Source of the DNA: Hypericum androsaemum
Taxonomy: Eukaryota; Streptophyta; Magnoliopsida; Malpighiales; Hypericaceae
NCBI GenBank assembly: GCA_963995505.1
Contig: OZ023188.1
Span: forward strand, 14,211,912 to 14,275,911
DNA: 64,000 nt
Direction of reading: 5' to 3'
A program made the position numbers and the translations under genes. This document shows positions 10,901 to 19,883 of the stretch, piece after piece. Position 1 is the stretch's first letter. Each line of letters begins with the position of its first letter. Under the pieces are notes generated by a model. That model saw nothing but the letters and a program-made list of their open reading frames with translations. It ran no database searches and was not told the origin of the DNA.

Positions 10901-11170
10901 TTAGACTTCTATTTCAGTTCTATCTATCCTTTAAATTTCGTTTTTATCATTAGTTTTCAGTTAGTTGTTCTTATTGTAATCTGAGTTGGAGAAAAAAAAA
11001 GACAGAAAAAAATCAGAAAAAAACAAAAAAATAAGAAAGAAGGAAGCCTACAAAAGAAAAGAAAAGGAGGCTGAAAAAAAAGGCTGAAAAAAAAAGTTGA
11101 AAAAAAGTGGAAGGGAAGAGAATGTACAAGAACATGTCCTACGATTACTCAAGGAGAAACTTTGAAGGTG

Positions 11171-12181
11171 ATGGATGAGTCATTGGCTGATCCACAAAAG
11201 TTTATGGAGGGTGTGATGAGTGCGATGAAGTGTATGGTGCGTGAGGAAATCAAGAAGTTTCACAAACAGATAGACCGAATAGAGAGTAAAATTTCAGAGC
11301 AGGTAGAAGTTGTTCCCAATGTATGTAGGGATACAAGAGCTCAACAAAGAAAGATTGGGGTTAGAGGTGATGACACTTTTAGAGTTACAGCGTGGGATGA
11401 TCAAGACAGCTGGGAGAAGCTTATGTCATTGGCAAGAAAAATTGACTTGCATGCAAGAGAAGGTTGTGAAGTGCAACGTGAGAAGATCATTCACACTAAG
11501 TGCAACATTGAGAGTAAGGTATGTGGTTCTGAAGTTGATGTGGAAGTTTCTTCTCTTGAAGTTCTTGAAGAGGCTTTGACATGGAATGAGTTTGGTGCAT
11601 ATTCTATTGATTTATTTGATGGAGATTGCTTTGATGAGCATACAATGTCACTACTTTACTTAAGGGATTTATTTGATGAATCATCTGTGAAAAATAATGT
11701 TGTTCACATGAAGAAGTGTATAACTGCAATTGATGGTGATCATGAAGAATTTGTTGTTGTGGTTGAGAAGGAAGAGGTTCAGCCCATATCTTACATATAT
11801 CCAGATTTTCATGTTGAATATGTTGAGCATATAGACTTCTTGGGAGTTGACAAGTTTGAATATGTTGGAGGATCAGCATTGATCAACTTGTGGAATGCTT
11901 TGAAGATTGGTGAAAGGCTTATTCGAAAAAGAGAGTCTTTAACTTTTGATTTGGAGATGATATCAGATTGTTTATGTTCGAAGTATCTATTCTGTTGGAG
12001 AGGAAGGTATCAAGTACAACCACGACGTTCGAAGACTCAACCTTGTTCCAGCATGGTTGTTAATTTGTGGCACTATGACATATGCGAGGATTTGAGGACA
12101 AATCCAATTCAAGAGGAGGGGAATGATATGAATATGGGAAGCACTCATATGATGATTTCAAGTGCCAATCTGACCAAGTGA
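11171..12181 (+). CDS. Unrecognised 336-residue protein of the small LTR element
   Basis: First in-frame ATG at 11171; the frame ends with TGA at 12179-12181, 58 bp inside the 3' LTR. I do not recognise the family. The first 50 residues (MDESLADPQKFMEGVMSAM... REEIKKFHKQIDRIESKI) look like an amphipathic coiled coil, somewhat like the start of some gypsy gags. The rest is acidic, rich in Val, Glu and Asp, with no zinc knuckle, no protease D-S/T-G and no YxDD. Upstream is a 270-bp A-rich leader. A short frame starting at 11122 (MYKNMSYDYSRRNFEGDG) overlaps the start in another phase, which hints that the original N-terminus was frameshifted. Openness over 1 kb in an element about 2% diverged may be chance retention, because the insertion is young. 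Confidence 0.55.
   Translation: MDESLADPQKFMEGVMSAMKCMVREEIKKFHKQIDRIESKISEQVEVVPNVCRDTRAQQRKIGVRGDDTFRVTAWDDQDSWEKLMSLARKIDLHAREGCEVQREKIIHTKCNIESKVCGSEVDVEVSSLEVLEEALTWNEFGAYSIDLFDGDCFDEHTMSLLYLRDLFDESSVKNNVVHMKKCITAIDGDHEEFVVVVEKEEVQPISYIYPDFHVEYVEHIDFLGVDKFEYVGGSALINLWNALKIGERLIRKRESLTFDLEMISDCLCSKYLFCWRGRYQVQPRRSKTQPCSSMVVNLWHYDICEDLRTNPIQEEGNDMNMGSTHMMISSANLTK
12110..12123 (+). other. Polypurine tract of the small LTR element
   Basis: caagaggaggggaa directly precedes the 3' LTR. Confidence 0.8.
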
Positions 12182-12916
12182 GAGAGCACGCACAAAGCAC
12201 TTCAAGTCACAACTTTGTGGGCTGATTTCCAAGCTTACATCAGAGAGTTGGGCCCAAGCAAATTTATTAAAGTCCGTGGACCAAGAGCCACGAAATTTAG
12301 CTGAGTTTATGACCTTAATACAAGTTCTAGAAGGTCCATTCAGCAGCAAAGATCTAGGAGAGTGATTCCCTCTGATTTGGGCATTCTATTTAGGAAATTT
12401 ATTTCAGCCATTAGTTTTGATTAGGAAGTTATATTCCAACAACTATTGGCTTATTTAGCTTGTTTGTCACGTTTGTAGCCTTCCTAAAAGGCAGAGATTT
12501 GTTTCCTTTTTAGTTTCCCTTTCCAGTCAGATTTTTAGGAGTTGTTTGATTTGGAATCTCTTTGTAATATTGAGCCTATTTATAGAGGCTTATGCAATGA
12601 GAAGAGGCAGAATATTTTGATCAAAAAATATGAGCAAGTCTCTCCCTTGGTTCTACGGAACTTCTCGAACACAGCGGAGCGATTCCGTGGAGTTCACCAT
12701 CGACTTATCAAGCGGCCCATCATCACCGTTTGTGGCGTCATCAACATATCAAGGTTCTTTGTTTCAACTCAAGCAGCGGGTCGCGGTCTTAATACCAAGA
12801 TTCTTGTTTGGTTGTGAGCATCGGGTCGAGATCTCCATCACGAACTGATCTAGAACGATCTGGGAATTCAACGCTTCGTGGACGGGTCTCGCGCATCGTT
12901 GGCGGGGTTCGTATCA
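12124..12916 (+). repeat. 3' LTR of the small LTR element
   Basis: 793 bp, 5 bp longer than the 5' LTR because of an extra ttccg/tccgt near 12683. Ends GTATCA and is followed by the CCCTA TSD. Confidence 0.92.
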
Positions 12917-12921
12917 CCCTA

Positions 12922-13133
12922 AATACAAAACATGTAAGTAAGATATTTTTAAGGACATATATATCGGATTGGATGTTTTTGGTAATAGATGAGGAATGCT
13001 ATTATTCTAAAAAAATAGTCAAGAAAAATATATTTATCTTGTGTCATCTACTCGTGTAATCTCTTATCTTATATTTGTTATGCGTAAATATTTTTGCAAC
13101 TGCTACTTAACATTTGCATATAAAAATTTTCAC
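12922..13133 (-). other. Intron of CCoAOMT-like copy A
   Basis: Lies between the copy A exon 2 relic and the acceptor interrupted by the LTR element. AT-rich and otherwise featureless. Confidence 0.5.
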
Positions 13134-13213
13134 AATGGATGGTTATTCGTTTATTTCCGTATCTCTTTCAATAGCTGAAGTTATGTCAGAAAAATGCTTG
13201 TTTTGAGGATATA
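13134..13213 (-). pseudogene. Caffeoyl-CoA O-methyltransferase-like exon, copy A (exon 2)
   Basis: After an acceptor (ACACAG) the minus strand reads YILKTSIFLT, stop, LQLLKEIRK, stop, TNNHPL, the degraded counterpart of YILETSVYPREHEQLKELREATxxHPW. It has the same 80-bp length as the copy B exon at 17446-17525. The donor has decayed from GTAAG to GTGAA. Two in-frame stops make this a relic. Confidence 0.75.
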
Positions 13214-13557
13214 CTGTGTCAATATATTCTGTATAGAGTCAACAGCGATTACACATACACGAGTAAAAAAGACTAGATTTTAAACTTTTGAGTTATAGGT
13301 TTATATATACAACAGTATTAAGAAAATATTTTAACCGATTGATTAATCTATAGTTTCTTTTCCTCTTGGAAGTTAGTTTACCCATAGTATACCGGTGCAA
13401 TTGTCTTTTAACAGATCAACACCTAATGTAAATGTGATGCACCTCAGCGACAAGATGATCCAATAGACTTCAACCAGATCAAGTTTGCGCTCAAGGAAAT
13501 TAACGAGCAAAGCGACTGCTCTGAGAAAGATCCAGGTGAAAAACCTAACTATTAAGC
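13214..13557. other. Diverged 5' region of CCoAOMT-like copy A and unassigned sequence
   Basis: 13214-13440 aligns loosely with 17526-17830 (upstream of the copy B exon). From 13441 the plus strand has a short open stretch (DPIDFNQIKFALKEINEQSD) that I do not recognise. Confidence 0.35.
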
Positions 13558-13573
13558 AGACCAGTCTTGGACT

Positions 13574-13662
13574 AATAAAGTTTTCGGTACTTTCTTTCTT
13601 CTTTTCTGTTTTCTATTTTCTTTTTCTTTGATTAATAAAGTTTGCTAATTATAAAAAAAAAA
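13574..13662 (+). mobile_element. Short poly(A) retroposon insert
   Basis: 89 bp ending in A10, with two AATAAA motifs, flanked by agaccagtcttggact (13558-13573) and agaccagccttggact (13663-13678), a 15/16 match. This is the structure of a target-primed, heavily 5'-truncated insertion. Confidence 0.7.
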
Positions 13663-13941
13663 AGACCAGCCTTGGACTCAATTGTCTCGGTATCAATTGC
13701 CGAAGTTGAGGTGCGAGATGTGACTCGGGAAGAAGCTCGTGCAAAGCAAACGTTGGATATGGCCATTAAAATGGTTTGCACTTGGGAGGGAGAAGCTCCT
13801 ACTATCCTCCAAGGTATTATGGATGCCACTAAGGATAGAAAACAAACGAAATATACGATCCCCATGACTTGGCACTCCATTAATGTTAGGAACTGGGGAA
13901 GTAAGTTTGGTGTAATTAGGGGTTGTTTGCTATTTGTTTAG
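13663..13941 (+). other. Open frame of unknown origin
   Basis: The plus strand is open through VEVRDVTREEARAKQTLDMA and TWEGEAPTILQGIMDATK. I do not recognise it. It was continuous with 13441-13557 before the small retroposon inserted, but I see no intact gene model. Confidence 0.25.
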
Positions 13942-14380
13942 GTGAAATTGTGGTGCTTATGTGGAGTTGCTTCTGGAACTTGTACATAAATATCTCTTTA
14001 TCATAGGTTTTGTTATGATATGTGCCTATCTGATTTTTTTTTGTCAAAGAAAATTTAGGCGAGTTGGCCTAACCCGGGGCTCTAGACGGCATTGAATTTT
14101 GTTCTTCTCCCAAGCAAAGTTTTACCATTTCTGCAAGGGGTGAAAATTGATCCACCGACTAGTGAGAAACGAAACAGGACCTGTTACCATCCTACCCACC
14201 TTGCATTGGTTGCCTATCTGATATTTTAGGTGTTTAGGTGTTGTACTTGTGTACAACTGTTATAGTTATCCTGTAATTTTCTTCCAGTAATTTTTTGAGG
14301 AGTAAAAATATTGTACTTATTAAAAAAACATATGTAAGAGGTACTTGTCCAAATAATACAACCAACAATCTTTCAAATAT
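13942..14380. other. Unassigned intergenic stretch
   Basis: Holds a moderately GC-rich patch at 14050-14215 that might be a SINE-like or LINE 3' tail, but no box A/B pair or TSD could be fixed. Confidence 0.25.
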
Positions 14381-14860
14381 TACAGAAATTAGGGTAAACA
14401 AATAAAACTAGCCTCAATAAGAAAGAATTCTACGTTTGACGCAATGATGTAAACGAAGCACAACCCACGTTTCTAAATCTTGGCCCTCTGGAAGTCGATG
14501 TTTTGATACACACGATCACGGTATTATTAAGAAATTAGAGTGGTTAGTGATTTCCGTCCAATAATCCAAGTCAAGCCAACATCTGGAGATTCAAATCCTC
14601 TAAAAAAACTACATATTCTTCGATGTTTCAAATGTAAATATAATATTCTAAACTAAAATTAATTATATTATCGCCATCCTTTCGCAGATTTTAAAATTAC
14701 CGCCGCCCTTATCACATGTCCATAATTTCAAAGATTATTGACACGTCTCCTAATTCATGTCAGTATAATAGTCGTCAAAGCCTTAATTCATACGTGATTG
14801 ACTATTTTGAGCGCGTTCTTCCACGGAATTTCGTAATCAATATTTTTTTTTATTTTTATA
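14381..14860 (-). repeat. Duplicated promoter-like segment, copy A
   Basis: gaagcacaacccacg, atcacatgtccataattt, agattattgacacgtctcc and gactatttgagcgc-type blocks recur in order at 18180-18520. The pairing with the two CCoAOMT-like relics downstream on the minus strand suggests a tandem gene duplication including the promoter. Confidence 0.6.
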
Positions 14861-15589
14861 ATCTATCGGGTAAAAGCTAACCGAATTTTTATTTTCATAC
14901 GTGATTGACTATAATTCTTATCTTTTCTATTTTTATTCCAAGCCCATCTACACTATAAGGCCCAATAGACTCTCACCCATCTAATTCTAACCCATTACAC
15001 CGCCTCCAACTGATTTTCCCGCTCAATCCTTCCCACGTAAGCGGTCGACAACCAATAATTCGTTGTCACGTCATCGATTCGTTACATTATGTTATTGTTC
15101 ATGAAAAGTAGTTAGGAAAAATACTTGTTCTAGGATACATATTTAGAAAGAAAAAAAAATACATTAAGAGTGGTATTCAAACTATCAACAAACAAAAATA
15201 ATAATATTTTGAGATGTGTATACTTATCAATCTCAGCTCAATCAATACCATTGCCAGCGCCTTATAATGAAGACTTCTTCTAGTGGTATAAAGGAGGGGT
15301 AGACATTTGACTCAAAGTTCAAACTCTAGAGAAGTGTGATAAAATTTACTCAACAATACAACAAAAAATTTCCTCCCGAGCAGTTAAACCATTTATTGAG
15401 AAGAACTCACTCGATTTTGCAGGATTTGGATTCAGGGGGACTACATAAAAATCATCCCCATGGTATGGACTAAATATGGGCCTTTAGATTTGATCAAATT
15501 CTTTTTTCACAGATCTGACGGTCAGAATCTGTTGAGGGTATTTTCGAGTTTTTATCCAAACATACTCATTAGGGTTCCACTATATAATT
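14861..15589. other. Unassigned intergenic stretch
   Basis: AT-rich; a TATA-like actatataattc immediately precedes the C run. No gene seen. Confidence 0.3.
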
Positions 15590-15613
15590 CCCCCCCCCCC
15601 CCCCCCCCCCCCC
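15590..15613. repeat. Poly-C run (24 C)
   Basis: Uninterrupted homopolymer at the left edge of the GC-rich island; its true length may be uncertain in assembly. Confidence 0.9.
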
Positions 15614-15639
15614 TCTCACTCCGTCCCCGCCGCTCCCCC

Positions 15640-15986
15640 TAGAGCTTTTTTTATGCAGAAACTCCTCCAACCCTACAATCTTCATTATGTTTGTGGTGTG
15701 CCCGATCCTGCTCAAAAAGTACACCTGCGCCGCCCGCCCGTACGTCGGCGTCACCACGATCAGCAGCTTCCTCGCCACCGCCGCCCCAGTCTGACCGCGA
15801 GCTAGTCGCGCGTGGCGTCGGTGCGGGGGGCCTGATCTCCAACTCGCGGCGGAGGGAGACGGCGTCGATGTCGTGGGCCTGGGCCTCGGCGATGTCCCGA
15901 CCCACGTGACCCAAGGGAGAGGCGCCTAGGATCGCTCCTAAAACGAAGAAGAGCAAGCACCTGAACGAGGATCTCCTTCCGAGCAA
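15640..15986 (-). pseudogene. GT43 (IRX9/IRX14-type) glycosyltransferase N-terminal fragment
   Basis: The minus strand first reads RRSSFRCLLFFVLGAILGAS, a type II membrane anchor after basic residues. After a change of phase near 15790 it reads ARKLLIVVTPTYGRAAQVYF then LSRIGHT, the opening of the GT43 catalytic domain (LIVVTPTY.R..Q..YL.RL.HTL). The frame then leaves the family. GT43 proteins make the xylan backbone in the Golgi. Only about a third of a protein remains, with a frameshift, so it is a fragment. GC content is far above the surroundings. Confidence 0.6.
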
Positions 15987-16220
15987 TAACTTTCGGCGTC
16001 TCCCACCCGTGCCTTCCGGCTTCGATCCTCCTCGTGCTGGAGCTCTCCGCCGACTTCCGCCTCTTCTTCCCGCTCGCCCTCGCGGCGACCTGCTCCCCGA
16101 TCTCTCGCCCGCTCCTCTCCCCGCTCATCCTCGGCCTCCTCCTCGACCTCGCCATTGTCGGCGCCGTCAAGCTCCTCTTCTGCCGCGGCCGACCGCCCTA
16201 CTTTAATATTGGGACTTTAT
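15987..16220 (+). pseudogene. Lipid phosphate phosphatase (PAP2, LPP-beta-like) fragment
   Basis: The plus strand reads LELSADFRLFFPLALAA, two hydrophobic stretches, then LGLLLDLAIVGAVKLLFCRG RPPYFN. This resembles the start of the plant LPP-beta/PAP2 phosphatase domain, whose first catalytic motif is K-x6-RP (here K-LLFCRG-RP). No upstream start, and the later SGH and histidine motifs are absent. It points away from the GT43 fragment. The Arg-rich minus-strand reading of the same bases is taken as a shadow. Confidence 0.5.
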
Positions 16221-16264
16221 GTTGGTGTTTGGTTGTTGTTTGAACTTAGTGCTTAAAATTCTAG

Positions 16265-16590
16265 CAAAAATTCATAGATGAATGATACCAATATTAAAGT
16301 AGAATGACACCAATATCCTAGAACGATGATACCAATATTCGAGAAGAATGAAACCAATACATTCAAATGGTATATATTTTCACTTATAATGGGATACCAA
16401 TATTGGAGAAGATGAAAACCAATATCACTGTGGAATGAAACCAATATCATAGTAGGATGAAACCAATGTCATAGTAGAATGAAACCAATAACATAGAAGA
16501 TGGAAACCAATATCATAGTAGAATGAAACCAATAGCATAGAAGATGGAAACCAATATCCGAGAAAATGGAAATCAATATGTTCCCATACT
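16265..16590. repeat. Minisatellite, about 20-24 bp unit
   Basis: Roughly a dozen imperfect copies of ga(a)tgaaaccaatatcatagtag. The first unit (ccaatattaaagt, 16289-16301) is the exact reverse complement of actttaatattgg at 16200-16212, at the end of the LPP fragment. Confidence 0.85.
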
Positions 16591-17445
16591 TGTATTTATT
16601 GCTGATTTTTTTTAATTATTGTATTTCCAATATTGCCCTTGTCCCTTTCAGTGGGAATTACCCATGTCCCCACTGAATTTGAACCCGATTTTGCATAGGT
16701 TCTCCAAAAGGGTGAATCTCATTGCTGAATTTTCAAAGGAAAAATCTTCCTTTGATTATGGAAATAACCCGCGCGAAATGAATATGGATGCCAGGAGTAC
16801 AATAAAAAAAAATACTTATCCTATGAGAGGAACAAGTGTCAATTTTCTGAGATTTAGGTGAAGTGAAACGGCAACTAAGCGAACTTATGCAAAAGGGGTA
16901 CATTGGCGAAATAGATATAATATAGCCCTGGTAGCTATTTACGATGGCAATGTATTGTTTTGAATGTTTGCATTGCCTTATTGAGTTAAAGTAAACCAAG
17001 ATTTAAACACGATTAGTATGTATGTTCAAGATTTATGTTCTAGTTTATGTTGTCTTGATCCCGTGGATATAATTTTTTTTGAAAAACATGTACCACCATA
17101 TGTCATCTAGGGGTGACCTAGTTGAAGAAGAATAGTCCACAAAATGCCAAAGCAGACAAACAACAGGAGATCGATGAGAATACATGTACTTCGTAAGAAA
17201 TATTATGCCTAGAGACTTCCTACCAATTTATTTATGGGTTAACTAGCGGGTTAGGGGATTTATATAATTTTGCTTTCGTTTTTCTTTGCTTTTCTTTTCT
17301 TTACATTCGGTTTTAATAAAATTTGGTATTCGAGCAATAAAATAAAATTCTTTCAATATCATCTCTAATATTTACTATGGGTATTCAATAGTTATGTAAA
17401 TATTTTCGCAAACGCTGCTTAACATTTGTATATAAAAATTCTTAC
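16591..17445. other. Unassigned intergenic stretch
   Basis: No gene or repeat recognised. The last exon(s) of CCoAOMT-like copy B would be expected here on the minus strand but were not found. Confidence 0.3.
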
Positions 17446-17525
17446 AATGGATGATCCTTCGTCGATTCCCGTATATCTTTCAATTGCTGAGAATCCATCG
17501 GAAAAACACTTGTTTCAAAGATATA
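17446..17525 (-). pseudogene. Caffeoyl-CoA O-methyltransferase-like exon, copy B (exon 2)
   Basis: Acceptor TTACGCAG at the 5' side, donor GTAAG at the 3' side, and an uninterrupted reading YIFETSVFPMDSQQLKDIRE then STKDHP, closely matching the family's YILETSVYPREHEQLKELREAT..HPW. Both splice sites and the frame are sound, so this exon could be functional, but no SAM-binding exon follows within 1.2 kb on the minus strand. I call it a relic or an orphan exon of a truncated gene. Confidence 0.75.
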
Positions 17526-17989
17526 CTGCGTAAGTATATTCAACATAGAATCAATAACAATTTTTTTTATATATCTTCAATATAATTACAAGAGTAACAT
17601 ACAGATTTATAAAAAATGACTTGGCCCTAATTGATGAACTATAGCATGCCTATCAAAATGTCGCCAATTAGAAAATTGTCTAATGACATAGACCGTGCTT
17701 AAGCATCTATAAACTAGTTAGGAATCGATAACGATTACGCATATATAATTAAGACGCACGAATAAAAGATACTATATTTTTTTAAGATCATCGAGATGCA
17801 AGCATTGGTTTACTACTGCAGATCAACCTCTAATAAACATGCCAAACGTCACATGCACAATGTATAAAAATAATCGACGGAAGTCTATAACTCAATTTCT
17901 GAAATATAAATTTATTTAAAAAAACATGATTTCTATATACTTTTGCTACGGAAGTGTAGGTGTAAATATATATAAATACATAGAAATAC

Positions 17990-18119
17990 ATACACAAATA
18001 TATAGTTAGATTCATTCTTGTCTGATGAAGCTCCATTGGTAACAGAGATTTGTTTGCTATGGGATGAATTTTAGAGGGACTCCGCCTGGATTCAACGGAG
18101 CATCACTATTGGTAGCCAT
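17990..18119 (-). pseudogene. Possible first exon of CCoAOMT-like copy B
   Basis: ATG at 18119 (MATNSDAPLNPGGVPLKFIP then stop). A second phase contains SVTNGASSDKNESN, like the variable N-terminus of this family. The phase change suggests a disabled first exon. Position relative to exon 2 and the duplicated upstream segment fits; the sequence itself is weak. Confidence 0.3.
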
Positions 18120-18179
18120 TGATGATCCTTTCCTTGTCGGAACTTTTTTCCTTTCGGTTAAAAAAATTGTCGAAATTCT

Positions 18180-18520
18180 CCAAATACATAACAAACTAAC
18201 AAAATATCAAAAGAGAGATTTTAGTGTATTCCTATTGTGGACTGAGATTATGGTATTTATAGATATTTTAGTGTCTAATGTGGAGTGACAAAATTAGATA
18301 AACTCTATAATTGAACGAAGCACAACCCACGTTCTAGGAAGTCAATGCTTCGATCCTTCACAAATCTTAAATTGCCGCATCCTGTATCACATGTCCATAA
18401 TTTTAAGATTATTGACACGTCTCCCAAGTATAGTCAACTTACCCAAGTAGTCAACTTAGTCTCGTTGCATGATCGCCAGTGACTATTTGAGCGCATTATT
18501 CTAGGGATGTGCAAACAGTT
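18180..18520 (-). repeat. Duplicated promoter-like segment, copy B
   Basis: Matches 14381-14860 and, in part, 7995-8165. Contains ggtatttatagat (TATA-like on the minus strand) and the gaacgaagcacaacccacg block. Confidence 0.6.
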
Positions 18521-19883
18521 TTTGATATTTTTTAGTATTCGATATTTCAGAATTGGTATTTAGAGATTCTATAGAATTTCGGTAATTTTGATATTTTATC
18601 AAAAATCGAAGTTGTAAACTATAATTTTACTAATTATGTTTAAAAAAATCTCATGTAGCCTTAGGTAAATGGTGTCATCATGTTTTGCTTCGTGTGTTCT
18701 TATTTCTTTTTGTCACGGTTCCTTGCTACTTTTTGAGTGAGAATTATTCATTCTTTGCCAAATCAGTAACATTTTGACATTTTTGGATTCATGATCTCTG
18801 TTCTTAGGTTAGACTATTGTGTTCAATAACTATTCACGTGGGAACTCTTGATCAAGTTTATTGCTTATATTTGAATTGATGGATTAGCTTTAATGTTGAA
18901 TTAAACTTTTTATGCAAAATTTCAGTATTTTGGGTAAACCCCGAATAATATTGAGATTTAAATACCGATAGTGTTTAGGATCGGTATGAATTTTTTTTTG
19001 AAATTTGAGATTCATGATCGGGATATACCGTTTGCATACTACTAAATTCTAAATTTGAAATAATAAAAACTTTGTTATGTTTTTAATTTCTATCAGGTAA
19101 AAGTCAACCGAATTTTTTTGTTACATACTCGTGTACCTATTCGGGTAACTTTTACTCTTATGGTGTATTTGTGTTTTTATTTGCTGACAATGAAAATCAT
19201 CTACTTAATACAAAACAGACATTTGTCACATATCAATGTTGTTCTTTCTATGTTAATTTCAAGATTTGGGATGTAATTACAGTAGCTGGGATTGAACTTT
19301 GGTATCGTATTTCCTCACTAACTCGGTATGGCATTTTTTATAAGGGTAATGTATTTGCTTTAATACTTAAAATAATACACCATGATTCAACTGAGTGAGA
19401 ATATAAGATGCGCTCACGCAAAGTCATCAGAATCTGATAGTTAAATTTTACACCAAGAACATAGCCACAAAAAAGAGGAGTGCAATAACGATGGGAGTTT
19501 ATCCGACATAGATTCATTTAACGAGAGATTTTAGGTTTAAGTCTTGTAATGTAAACTATTGAAAAGTCGCCACAAAATGCTTAAGAAACGGTGGTTCTCT
19601 AACTTTTGGGTGAAGAAAGAATAAGAAAAGGAAGGATAAGACATCAAGCACCTGGTATCGTGACAATTGGGATTAACAAATAGATCTTCACACAAAAGAC
19701 GGATCAGAGGACACAAAGAACGAATAAATATTTTCCTTCGAAGGTACTTGCCCCAAATTTCTTCTTCGAGCAGACACAAAAGCACAGGGATGTATGGCAA
19801 AATGTACAAGCTTTTGGGTTGTTAGCAGCTGACCTTTGAGCGTATGCAAAACTATGCTAGGAATTGCAGCGACCGACCACCGA
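18521..19883. other. Intergenic region, with a possible hAT-like MITE
   Basis: 18510-19045 starts ctagggatgtgcaaacag and ends in the inverse-like ccgtttgcatacta, reminiscent of hAT ends, but no 8-bp TSD was found. The rest is AT-rich and lies downstream of the GT47 gene; no poly(A) signal was chosen. Confidence 0.35.

Larger units (their letters stand above)
10099..12916 (+). mobile_element. Small non-autonomous LTR retrotransposon (TRIM/LARD-like) with one frame
   Basis: 2818 bp. LTRs 10099-10886 and 12124-12916, both TGATATGAA...GTATCA; about 14 substitutions and one 5-bp indel by eye (near 2%). TSD CCCTA on both sides (10094-10098 and 12917-12921), perfect. Met-tRNA-type primer site tggtatcaaagc at 10889-10900 and polypurine tract caagaggaggggaa just before the 3' LTR. 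The interior is only 1237 bp and contains no protease, integrase or reverse transcriptase; it has a single long frame (11171-12181). Confidence 0.92.

Noticed and set aside
15802..16170. Minus-strand Arg-rich frame over the LPP-like fragment
   Set aside because: Composition-driven shadow of a Leu-rich membrane reading on the plus strand.
16265..16590. CRISPR-like regular repeat
   Set aside because: Units are adjacent with no unique spacers; this is a plant minisatellite.
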